A stretch of DNA of 64,000 bases from Gnetum montanum (lineage: Eukaryota > Streptophyta > Gnetopsida > Gnetales > Gnetaceae): assembly GCA_015680685.1 (NCBI GenBank), contig MNCI01029388.1, positions 322,468-386,467 of the forward strand. The letters run 5' to 3'. The notes under the pieces were generated by a model. That model saw only the letters and a list, made by a program, of their open reading frames with translations. It was not told the DNA's origin and searched no databases. The stretch's first letter is position 1, and every line of letters starts with the position of its first letter. A program made the translations under genes and the position numbers. Below are positions 34,801 through 46,800 of this stretch, piece after piece.

Positions 34801-37800
34801 TACAATTTACAAATCATAGTAGTTTATTACTATAAATGTGTTTTTTACTTTTAAACTCTGTGGCAATAAATGTGAAATCTGTGTTTATATAGGTGATACC
34901 TAAAGTTTTTGGGAATGAGCTAGAGAAAGTAGAAGTTAATGCTGTGGAATGGAAATGCTCAAATAATCCCCGAGTAAGCTTATTTGGTTTGAAACGTTGT
35001 TTCTTTCTCCTGTCTTCGCAATGAATTACATTGGTCCTCCTAACTACTTAAGACCGGCATTTTGATTCCTTTTAACTTTTTTGTTGTAAAGTAATAACTA
35101 ACCCGCTTTACTGGCATCTTGAAATTTTATCCAATACAGTTAGACTTGTAAAAATTGATAACCTTTCAAAAAAAAAAATATATTTTTTTTCAATCCACCA
35201 ACGTGATTCTTTGTTAAATTCCTATAACCTTTCAAATGTGATAATTGGTTAAAAAATTGGGGAAAAACCACATAGGAATCAGATTTGAGAGGTATCTATG
35301 TATATTGTATACTTGCATATCAGAAATTTATACAACTTCAGAAAACATAATGTATATTGGATTCATAAACAAATATGCATTATTGAGAAAAAGGTCATCA
35401 TCAAGAGGCTCAATGCTGATCCTATTGAGAGAGGTCCTAGGAGGGCCAGTAAATGAATGAGAGCCTAATCTCTTTTTGAGGGGCTGTGCCCAGGCTTGAA
35501 CCCAACCTAATCTCTTTTTGAGGGGCTGTGCCCAAGCTTGAACCCAGGTCTTATTACCTGAGAAACAAGGACCTTATCATCACTCTAAATGATGGCCTCC
35601 ATAAACATATACACATTATACTCTATGAAAATATTTTCCAATTTTTTGCTGAACTTCCAAGGGGTGTGATGCTAGTGGCAACCATATTCATATGTGTTAA
35701 TGCCGCAAGATTCTTAAGTAGCAACTTGAGTGATTGGAGTAAATAAAGTTATTAAGTGTTAATAAAAAGTATTGTAAATAAAAAGTTGGGAACCACGAGT
35801 ACTAGTTTAGACCATACTTATGAACATAAGATTGGGTTCATGATCTAGGCGATTTGGATCACAATCCAAACAATTGTGATCTAGATCATAGTTTGAACAA
35901 TTGCAATCCAAATTGGTTTTGGATAACAATTCTAGAAGATTCTGGATCATGATCTAGTTTGGAATTGTAATTCTAGGTGATTCCAAAATCTTTAAAAACA
36001 CTGATGGGAAAGTTACACTTTTTAAATGTTAAACATTTCTTTAAACATTAAAACACATTCCAAATAACAATTTGAGTTTGAATACAACTATAAAAGTAGA
36101 AAGAATGAGCATAGAATATTGTGGATATGTGTCATCCGCAATTTCAAGGTTTTCAGCACTTTGAGTGCACATTTTTCTACAAGGAGCAACACATTCAGAG
36201 CACAACACATTCTTGTGAAGCTCAATAGTACATTCTTCAAGACGTTAACAATGTATTCTTCAACTCATTTTGAATCACTTCAGTAGTTGATTTCAAACAT
36301 TCTTCAGCTTATTTGTTTTAGTTGATAATGAATACTAAATACTACAGTGTAGCACAAAGAAACAACCTATAGTGTAGTAATACCCCACATTTGTACATGT
36401 GACCTTAGTATTTTATTAAATACTTAAACTTTAATTTGTTTTACAGCTTATATATATTTGTAGATGTGCCTAATGTTTCTTAGTAATATGAAGACCTTTG
36501 TTTGGGTGGCATAAGCAATATTACTATTTATTGTCTACTCTTTATTATTATCTTAAGTTTATATACATATATTATTAATGAATGAACATTTCAAAGTCTA
36601 GCATTATTTTAGAATAATATTAGCAAATTAATGTTATGTTGATTCATGGTTTATTTTGATGTTTAGTTAGAATTTTTAAATTTTTAAATATTTAATTAAT
36701 TAAAATACGCCAAAATTCAAAGTTGTCGGATCATGTTTAAATTTGGTGGACTAACTCAGTTATATACCTAGAGTATAGACATACAATTAGTTTTTAATTT
36801 GAGCCATAGATTTTTAGATTTTAATGTTAAATGATGAAAAAGTACTTGGTGGGACCATATTTTCCTTGATTCAATTGAAATATTAATTTCTAGCATGGTA
36901 GTTATGGCATGTTTATGCTCGTTACAACTGACTCGACATGTGTAAAATGTTGGATGGATAAAAAGTTTAGTATCAATGATTTTTTACTCGATAATGATTT
37001 TCATGTCCATTATCCCTTTTCTTTTTCTTGTCCTTGTTCTTGGTGAATGCTTGTTCAGTTTTCTCTTCCACTATCTTGAGTGTTGTTGTAAACTTTTCAT
37101 TCACAGAGTCCCCCATTTTTCTTCCTTGTTTGCAATGTCATTTACTGATTTCTGCATTGGTAGAGTTTTATTCTGAATCACATCTTCCATGGTTTCTTCT
37201 TTTTGTGTCTCATAGATTTTCGCATTTCTTTTCTTGAGAGCAAGATCTTTGTTGTGTTCTTTAGTTGACTCTCTCTTACGTAGCTCTCCTTCTTCTTTTG
37301 CCACTTGATCTAGTATTCGTTGGATTTGGGCTATCATTGTGGACAATCTTCCTTGGGCATATACTCCAAGTGTCTCTCTTGTTTTTTTTTAACGCATCAA
37401 TGATGTGCTGTAGTTGTTTCCTTTGAGTGAATCCGTGACATGGGCATCTATTTAACGATGAATAATGTTTGCCCATTGTTGTATCAAGGGATTCATGTGT
37501 CCCTTGTTTCTATTCTTGGATTTGTTTTCTTTAATTCAACACTCTTGAATAGGTTTGATATTTATCATTGAAGAGCTTCAACATGGTACTCCATCTCCTA
37601 ATAAATTATGGTTCTAAAGATCTATACTAGCTCTTTGTCTCCTTAATGAGTGTTTTTGGAAACAACTTTAATTTCTGCCAATTATTTTCTATGTTTTGTA
37701 GGGTGCAGACATTATGGAATGCATTGAATCATGCTTTGAGTGGCCAATAAGGGTTCTTCATAGTCTATAGGTTTGTAAGCTCTGTAGTAGTGACCCCTTT

Positions 37801-40800
37801 GATGCTCATAATGTTCTCTTCTCTCATGCCTTGGTCCCCTTTCTCTTTCTTCATCATCATCTTCTTCGTCATCGAGAAACCTTCTTCTGTTGGTGTGTCT
37901 GTCATGATCTCTTCTTCTCTCCTTGTCATGATCCCTTGGTCTTCATCCTCCCTTGTTAGAGTTGTTGATGAGTGTGATGAAGAGGATTGAGGACTTGGAG
38001 AATGGTGTTGGCTGGTTCTCCTTTTATGACTCCTTTATTTATCTTGTTTGGATCTATTGGAGGTCTTAGGCCTTGATTTCTTTTGAAGTTTGGAGTTTGC
38101 CTCATCTCTTCCAGGAGTCTTTCCAAGGGTTGAACATAATTTTGACTTTGGAGGATCTTTAGTTTTTAAAATGGATGATTGAGAACTGGATCTATGCTCT
38201 ATGAGCATGATGAGACTTTTCAACTTTGTGTGGTGTATTTTTCTTTTTTGTAAGGACGATTATTTGTGGTGCCTTTTTTCCTTTCTCTTGTTCATATCTT
38301 TGTTGCCATGATGGCATCTCTTCTTGCTTGATCCTTTGTTGGGTGATATGTCCTTGTCATATTGTTGGTAACTTGATACCCTCCTTGTGCATGGCCAAGA
38401 CTTGATTTCAGTAGAGTTGCTCGGAGCATTGATGGTGCTGAACAATCAAGTGGTAGGGCAATGTTGTATTGTAAGTCTCTCCATCTAAACTGTTCATCTT
38501 GGTGGAAAATGAATCTAAAATCAGGGTAATAAGGATCAACATGAGCATATGATATTCTAGTTTGCATCAGCCCACTCCAATTGTCTTCGTTATAGTTTCT
38601 GTCATTGCTTTTATTAAGGTCAATAGCTGGTGGAGATTTCACTTTATGTGTAAAAGCCATTTTTAAGCTTATTAATGCTCAAGTGTGTATTTAGAAATTA
38701 TTTTAAGTGTTTGAAAGATAAGCTTGACAATACTTGATACAACAAACTATATTAGAATCAACTAATTAGCAAACATTGACACATCCTTGACAATGAGGCC
38801 AATGATGAGTATCAGATAATTCCAACACTTAACCATACAAGTCACAGGTGTTCATGCGCGACTAGATCGTAATTAGTGGATGGACAATATAAGTATACTA
38901 GTAGTTGATGATAAGTTCATGATTGTTATTTTCTCGCTTGGAGTTAGCGACGTGGAAAATGTATGGTTTAACTCTCTGTAAGGTATATAATCAGTTGATG
39001 TTGTAAGGGCCTAAGTATACTAATAGTAAACATATGAAAAATGAATATGAATTGTAAGTATACTAAGGACAATGAAAATATAAAGCTAATCTAGCCTATT
39101 GACGATAAGTATCCAGTCTTAGCCTGTTATACATGTCATGGGCTGATGTAATTGTTATTGTAAACACTAAGCAACTTTCTCATTGAGCAAATCAAGTAAA
39201 GTCACTACTGGGTTACCAAACAACTACACTTTACACTTGAAATTAGTTGTACTTATTTTGCCAATATTAACAAACAATGGAGTAGTAAATGACTTATGAA
39301 TGTAAATGACAAAGTAAAAATAAAGTGCATAAGAATGTAAATCTATTCTATATGAAATGCTGCAATGATGAAGATTAATCTCGATTTTTATTGTTGGTTA
39401 TGGATTGTGTCCATGAATAATCCACTCGAATAAAGATGCCATAAATCGCAATTCACCACATTGTAGGCATTCACAACTAACTCTAAGTTCATGAAAATAA
39501 ATTGCAATAATTTTGTTGAAGGTTGGCAAAACATTACACTTGACATGATGGTGGGCTTGTATTTATAGGCATGACCATAGCCCACTCTATCATATCTACG
39601 ACATCGTATATTGAGCTATGATATCATAGATACAATATTATAGTCATTTACATCAAATGTTTTATCAAGGGCAATAAAAAATCTATGATGCATTGATAGA
39701 AGGCCATGCATATAACATATAAAAACCTACAACAAATAAGGATCAGCTTGTAGGATCAAAGAAAAACTGTTGAGTACCATGTTGTAAGGATCTAGGATTG
39801 AGTCAACATAGAATAGAGTATTGAGTGGAACAGGAGAATTGAGAGCTACACCAGTATTGTAGATTTTTTGGAGGTCCTAGGTGATCTTCTTGGGTGTTAT
39901 CTCCAAATGTAGAGGTACATTTCACTTGGAGAAAAGTATCGGCTGCAATGCTAGAATTGTTACACATGTTAGGATGCGCAACTAGCATAAGGTCCATCTC
40001 TACTATTAGGATATGAATTCTGAATTTCCAAATTCTTCAAAAAGCCAACCATGATTCAAAACAAGTCAAGGTCACTTGTGGTGAAATTTATGTCAATGAC
40101 GAGTTGTGGGCCACTCTTGGTAAATTCACTTCGAGTTGTGGTGAGGTTGTGGTCAGGTCATGATGGCCTGAAAATAATTAAAAAATCAAAACCATGTTAA
40201 TCAGGAGTGCTACTATTGGTCATGGTGAAGGCCGTCGGTTGGACCACAACCATGGTGACCATTCTAGCTCTTGTACTACTTTGTATTTTAATTTATGGAA
40301 AACCACAATTGAACCATGAGTTGTGGTCACTTTCTATGTTTACAAGTCATAATGGGATCTTGGTTTGCAAGACCATTAGTCATGGTGAGGTTTTGGTATG
40401 TCGGCCAAAACAAATTACAACATGCGATAATTTCAAGATGTAAATTACATATAAATTAGACCCAAAGAAGGGCAAAGAAAGCTAGAAAGATGTGTCTAAG
40501 CCTTTGGACAACAATTGAAAGGCACTTGAAGGCACAATTACTGAAATGAAAAAAGAAATTAGGGAACAATTTCTTGCCACCAAGAATCCATGGAAAACAT
40601 GTACAAACATGGTAAATCTTCAAGAATGCTTGTAAGTTTGCCTTGTAAGCGTGTAAAACTTGTCAAGAAATCATGCGTCCACCTTGCTTGAAGCTTCCAA
40701 AGCTTACGTATGGCTAAATTGAACAAGATTGAAAAGGAATTTGAGCCAAGGTTTAAGAATTAGCAAGAAACCCCAAAAGAGGGATCGCCAATCTTCAAAT

Positions 40801-43800
40801 TCTGAAACAAATTGAAAATGGAAAGATATATTAGAGTTCAATTGTGAGTTGAACCTCTTGATTCAAGCAAATCTAGCAAAACAATTCATCCATCTTTGCA
40901 AACGTAAGCATCACACCCATCAAACATGCTTAAAACATGAACCATGATATGTATGAAACAAAAACTTGGCACAAAACATGAAAAGTTATTAAAAACATGA
41001 GAGAAAAGTAAAAAACTTAAATTGTAAGAGCCCCAATTGTGAGAAATTTGTGATTCTTGTGAGAAATTTGGAAGAAGCTTGTGAGAAATTGTATGAGAAG
41101 TGTTTGCAAGAATGTGAAGAAGTGATCCATTGAGAGGATTCATTTCTGTGAGAAAGTGAGAAAGTAAAAGAGATGGCTAAAACTAAAGAGAGTTTAGTAT
41201 AAGCACAATGGAAAGTATTCACTCAAAGTGAAAGGAGGAGAGAGCTTTCATTCACTTTACTTTACACTATAATAGGTATCTCAAAATCAAGGCGTAACAC
41301 TCCTATTTGCACTTTTAAGAGAGGGGAGAGCTTTGCCACATTTGGCATGCTCACACATGAAGGATCATTAATCCCCTTCTTCCTATGGTTTTTTTTTTGT
41401 CATAACACAACATAAACACACATTTCTTCTAATTATTTAGAACCCATAATTTGACTTTTAACAACTTCTAATGACTTCTACTACATCACAATATGACTTT
41501 ATCATAAAAGACATGAAACAAATGTAGAGAGACAACATGAAAATGGAGGAAAGAAGGCAGGAAAACATTCATACTATACTCAATACATTCTTCTTTAGTG
41601 TGCAATGTGTGAATATCATGGAATTGGAGCTTTGTGAATTCTTGTCTTTTTCTTCTTCAACCTTTGCCAAACCAATGATATTGAATAGGTAGTCAATATT
41701 ATGTGTATGCAATGGCTTGGTGATGATGTCAACTAGTTGATTGCTTGTTTGCACATGCTTTGGTAAGATGGTGCCTTCCTTGGCTTTAGCCTTGATGAAA
41801 CAATGCTTGATATCAATGTGGTTGGACCTCTTGTGGAGCACATGATTCTTGGACAATTGAATGGCTGATGAGTTGTAAACAAATAACTCAATAGGCAAAG
41901 AAACTTGAAAGCCCAATTAAGTGAAGAGCTTCTTCAACCATAAGAGGTGCTGGATGCAATCAACCAGTGCCATGAACTCAACTTCACATGAAGAGAGTGC
42001 TATGGATGTTTTCTTCTTGTTACTCCAATAGATAGGATTTAGGACATGGAAGATGATGGAGCTTGATGTTGACTTTTTTTCCTCTAGATCACCTACCCAA
42101 TTAGAGTTCCTAAGGGCATGGAAGTTTCCAGTGCCTTGTACGAACTTTATAGAGAAATCATATGTTCTTTTCACATATCTCAAGACATATTTGAGAGAGG
42201 TCATGTGTAAGAGCCTAGGTTCTTGTATGAACCTTGATGGATAAGATGTTGCGAATTCAAGATTTGGCCATAAACGTCAAAGAAATCAAAGGGAACCAAT
42301 CATGCCTTTATAGAGAGAGGCATCCACCAATGAAGAATTGCCTTTCTTCAACTTGCAATTTGGAGGGAGAGGACTTGTAGAAATTCTTGTATCTTGAAGC
42401 CCATACTTCTCTAGTATGCCTTCAGTATACTTGCTTTGATGCATTTTGATGAAGCCTAACAATCAAATTCAAAGGTATGCTCATCAAATCGAACACTTAT
42501 TCAGCAATATCACTTCTTCTTTAGGGTTAAAGCATTTGTACCCACTAGTCTTTAAATCATAGCCCATAAATACACGCTTTCTTTCCCTATCATCTAGCTT
42601 GCCAACTAGGGCATTTGGGATCTTTACAAAGTAGACACATGTAGAGATTTTAAGGTGTGAGAAATTTGTCACTTTGCCATACAATAATTCACAAGGAGTT
42701 TTATCCACATTTGTAGAAGTAACTCACTTATTGAGGATGTAGGTAGCAACATGAATGACATCAATTTAATAGATGTTAGGAATTGAGGCATGCTTCAACA
42801 AGTATAGGGTCTGATTGCCTTGTAGGGTTGGATGTGCTTCTTGAGGGAAGGCATCTTTTGTGAGGCTTTATAGCTTGTTGGGACCCTGAGGGGTTGGATG
42901 TATTTCTTGAGAGAAAACATTCCTTGCAGAGCTAGAGAGCTTGCCTTGTAAAGGTTGTGGTGCCCTTGAAACCACATTTTGAAGGAACAAAGTTTGGAGG
43001 TGTGTAAGGATTCTACCCTCTGAGTTTGGATGTACCCAATTTGGGGAACCATGTAAAATCAATTGTGCAAAAATTGGGTATTGTTGGCTTGAACTTACCT
43101 TGCTTACCCATCATTTTGTCATGCTTCAAGAGTGATTAGGATGAGATCCTCTATTTTAGAGGACCTTCCTTGGTTTTACCTGATTTTCATCCTTTTTGTT
43201 ACCAAGCCTTTTATTTAGGTCTCTACTTCCACAGCCTTGTTCTTTGAAATGGGTGGATTGTAATTGGCCTCTAGTCATACGTTTTGATTCACTATTGTGT
43301 GTGGCCAGTAGTGAGACATGTGCAGCCACTTCTTCTTCTTGCTTTTTCTCCTTGGTTCTCCAAACCTTTTTGACCTGCAAAACATCATTTATTGGCTTCT
43401 TTTGTTGAGACCAGGTAGTCATGTTATAATGTTTTGCCTTTAAATAACAATGTAATTAAACATGTTAATATCTTCCACAATAATAATAGATAGAATTTCA
43501 TAATTAGGCTAGGTGTTCAAACTTGGGTGTATACCTCCACTTTGATGAGGTATTTGTGGATGTTTCATTGTGAGAGTGGTTTCTGAATCCTTTCTTGTCA
43601 TTTGGATCTATACCTTGTCCCCACATGATTTGTAGGGTCTCCTTCCTCTTTGTAAGTCTTTCATTGATGAGTTTCAAATCTACAAGTTCCTTGTTGATCT
43701 GCTCATGGGGTAGGGTTAGCTTTTGTGCCTCAGCCTTTAGGTCTGAGTTTTTCTTTTCGAGATTAGAACATTTCATTTTAAGTTGAGCAATTTCTAATTC

Positions 43801-46800
43801 CTTAATATTTTAAGTCTTTTTCATCTTGACACATAAATTTTGAAAGGAGGTGATATTGTTGCAAAGAAAATTGTACCTTTAGATTCTTCAGCTTCTTCTA
43901 TGATATTGATGATGGAAGCTTCATGTGTAAGGGCCATGCTAAGGAGATGTGAACTTGTTGAGGCATCATTAGTTTCTTCTTCATTGTATTCATCATCCCA
44001 GTTAGTGTAGAGATTTTTACTTTCTTTTTTGGTTGGATGGACTCCTTCTTCTGCAACCTGCCAACACTTGGACATTCGAAGGCCACAAACTCCACATTCT
44101 ATGGAAGGTGCATCAAAATTTGAATTTTAAAATTGCTTAACTCTTTCTTTACCTTTAGTGCTTGATTGATTGAAGTTCTTCCTTTTTTGTGCTAGAAGCC
44201 TTTTTACTCTTCTTGACAAAAGAGCAAGTTCATCATCACTATTTTCTTCACAATCAGATGACTCTTTTTCTTTTGTAAAGCTTTTAAGGGCTATAGGCTT
44301 TTGCTTGATAGCACTTCACTTATGAGATTCATCTCATATGCTACAAGCACACTTTGTATCTCTTCAAGTTTTAAGACAGAAATCCCTTATTTCTTTCATG
44401 GCAGGAATTTTAGGTCTAAATTCAGGCTGTAAGATTCTTATCATTTTAATGATAACTTTACTTTAAAGTAGAGCATTCCTAGTTTTTCCAATGGCTACTA
44501 CTATATCATTATCTCTAAAAAAGTAATCCTTCCCCTTTCTTCATTTTGAGCTTGTCATATTCATTTTGCAAAACTAAGAGTTTGGATTGTTTCACTATAG
44601 AGTTTAACTCATAGGTAGCTTCTACTACTTTTTAAATTTCTTTGGCAATTTTGCACCCAAGTATTCTATTGAACTTAGGTTTACTAAGAGCAAAATAAAG
44701 ATAATTTCTAGCCTTTGAATCAAACATAAATTTGCTCTTATCAATATCAAACCACTCACCTCTTAGCTTGGGAGTGATGATAGTTTCTCTTGAGCTTGTC
44801 TTCTCGATTGAGATTGGATGGGAGTAACCTTCCAAGATGGATTCCCAGACTTCAAACTTCATGGATTCAAAGAATCTTTGTATTCATTACTCCATAGTTC
44901 ACTTTTGAGTTGTTACACTCACACTAGGAGTACCAAGGCTCCGATACCACTTTAAAATCGAGAACTTAGAGGGGGTTAAATAAGTTCAAGTTAACAATAC
45001 CCAATTTTTGCACAATTGATTTTATGTGGTTTCCCAACTTGCGTACGTCAACACTTGGATGGTAGAATCCTTACCTCTGGATTTTGTTTCTTCAAAAATG
45101 TGGTTTCAAGGGCACCACAACTTTTACAAGGCAAGCTCTCTAGCTCTGCAAGGGATGTTTTCTCTCAAGAAACACGTCCAACCCCTTAGGGTCCGAACAA
45201 GCTATCAAGCCTTACAAAAGATGCCTTCCCTCAAGAAGCACATCCAACCCCACAGGGCAATCAAACCCGTAGGTCTCAACAAACTCTAAAGCTTTGCAAG
45301 GGATGTTTTCCCTTGAGAAACATATTCAAGCCCTCAGGGTCCCAACAAGCTCTCAAGTTCTACAAAGGATGTTTTCCCTCAAGAGACACATCCAACCCCT
45401 TAGGGCTTACAACAAGAAAAAGAAAATCAAGGAAGAATTGAACTAACACTTCAGATTCTTTGCTTTGAAGCTCAATAAAAATCACAACAAAAGAGAGAGA
45501 ATTGAGGATCTTGAATTCGTTAAGGCATGTACAATGCTTGCTTAATTGCTTGTCCAAGGCTTGCATTTACCTCTTGAGTATGTCCTCCCTTTATAACCTT
45601 GTTCCCCTCCATTTGCCCATTGGAATCCCTACAATAGTTTGAAACAGCTAGTCAAGACGTCTTCTTCGTGGCTTGAGACATCTTAATGTTTTTGGCAACT
45701 TGTAGGAAAGACATCTTGTCTGGGTACAAGACGTCTTGGTGAGGGCAGAGACATCTCCCTAGAGACATCTTGTCTTGTCACAAGACATCTTGTTTTTGAA
45801 GGAGACGTCTCCTATTTTTGGGAAATGTCTTGTCTAAGACTAGGTCTTCTCAGCAGAGACATCTTCTGTCAATAGGAGACATCTTGGTAGTTTGCAAGAT
45901 GTCTTTTCTTGAGGTTGGGACGTCTACTGTCCTTATGGTATTCTCCAGTTCCTTGCATTTTCTCTCAGACATAACATTCTAGATTGTAAATTCTTGCTTT
46001 CTACTTGGTCTCCTTGATGTGCCAAATTTCTCTTCCTTAGGCCTATAAGAGCATCATGAAACACAAAGACAAGTTCTCCATTTTTAAGATTTTGACACAT
46101 TAAAAAAGTCAGCAATTAAATGATTCTAGATTGGAAGCAAGTTGTTATAACTAATTATATTTTGTTGGGACAAGGGTAGGATGATGATGATGATCAACAG
46201 AAAGTTGGTCATGCTACTCTTCCACCTAGCTGCCACTCTTGACGCATGCATGTTTGCTGCTATTGCACTTGTTGTCCACTCATTTGGCATTGTGATATGC
46301 TCATAGATAGGTTGTGTCCTCATTATTTAGGGCACTTCAAATTGCTATTGTTGTTTGCTGCTTTTATGCTGACTTGTATCACACACCCACAGATCTGTAG
46401 CATGGTTGCTGCCTGCGAAGATGTGTAGTGGGTGTGGAGTGTGTGAGGGCATATAGTGGACACATGCATTATATGCAATCACTCAACTACCTAACTGCGA
46501 TACGTCCATTACAAATCTGTCTCTCTCCTTTTGTTTTTTTGGAGTGGGATAAAGAATTGGTCCATTTCTATTTTCCGGATTGAAACTTGAAATTGGACCG
46601 TGTATTTTTCTTGGAGTGGAACATTTGAAAAAGATACTTGTACATCCCAGGAAATAAAAATCTATTTTTTTTCCAAATTTTGGGTTGTAAATTTATTACA
46701 GGATTTTGGTAATGAAGGGAGATTTTGTAATATGCTATATGACCAAATTTGGTAACGTTGTCCATTTTTTTAATTTGATTGTGTAGAGAATTTTACTTGC

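Larger units (their letters stand above)
36994..40440 (-). mobile_element. Second Athila-like element: 5' LTR and gag only
   Basis: It is the same family as the element at 1-8849 by gag and primer-site similarity. Protease, RT, RNase H and integrase are absent: the - strand element breaks off at 36994 inside the gag C-terminal region, directly against a fragment of another LTR-like repeat. Confidence 0.7.
41569..46114 (-). mobile_element. Rearranged Sirevirus-like Ty1/copia element
   Basis: On the - strand: 5' LTR, initiator-Met primer site, long coiled-coil gag, a foreign + strand LTR fragment, end of integrase, end of RT, RNase H. Integrase before RT is the Ty1/copia order. Protease, most of integrase and most of RT are deleted. 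The long coiled-coil gag, the TTAACCCCCTCTAAG stretch before the primer site and the LTR length fit the Sirevirus lineage. Confidence 0.7.

Noticed and set aside
36994-40440. Intact second Athila-like element
   Set aside because: Only LTR and gag are present; no RT or integrase motif was found on either side.
45640-45930. CRISPR-like appearance of repeated gacatct units
   Set aside because: Spacing is irregular, repeats are only 6-10 bp, intervals are not uniform spacers, and the block lies inside a plant LTR.
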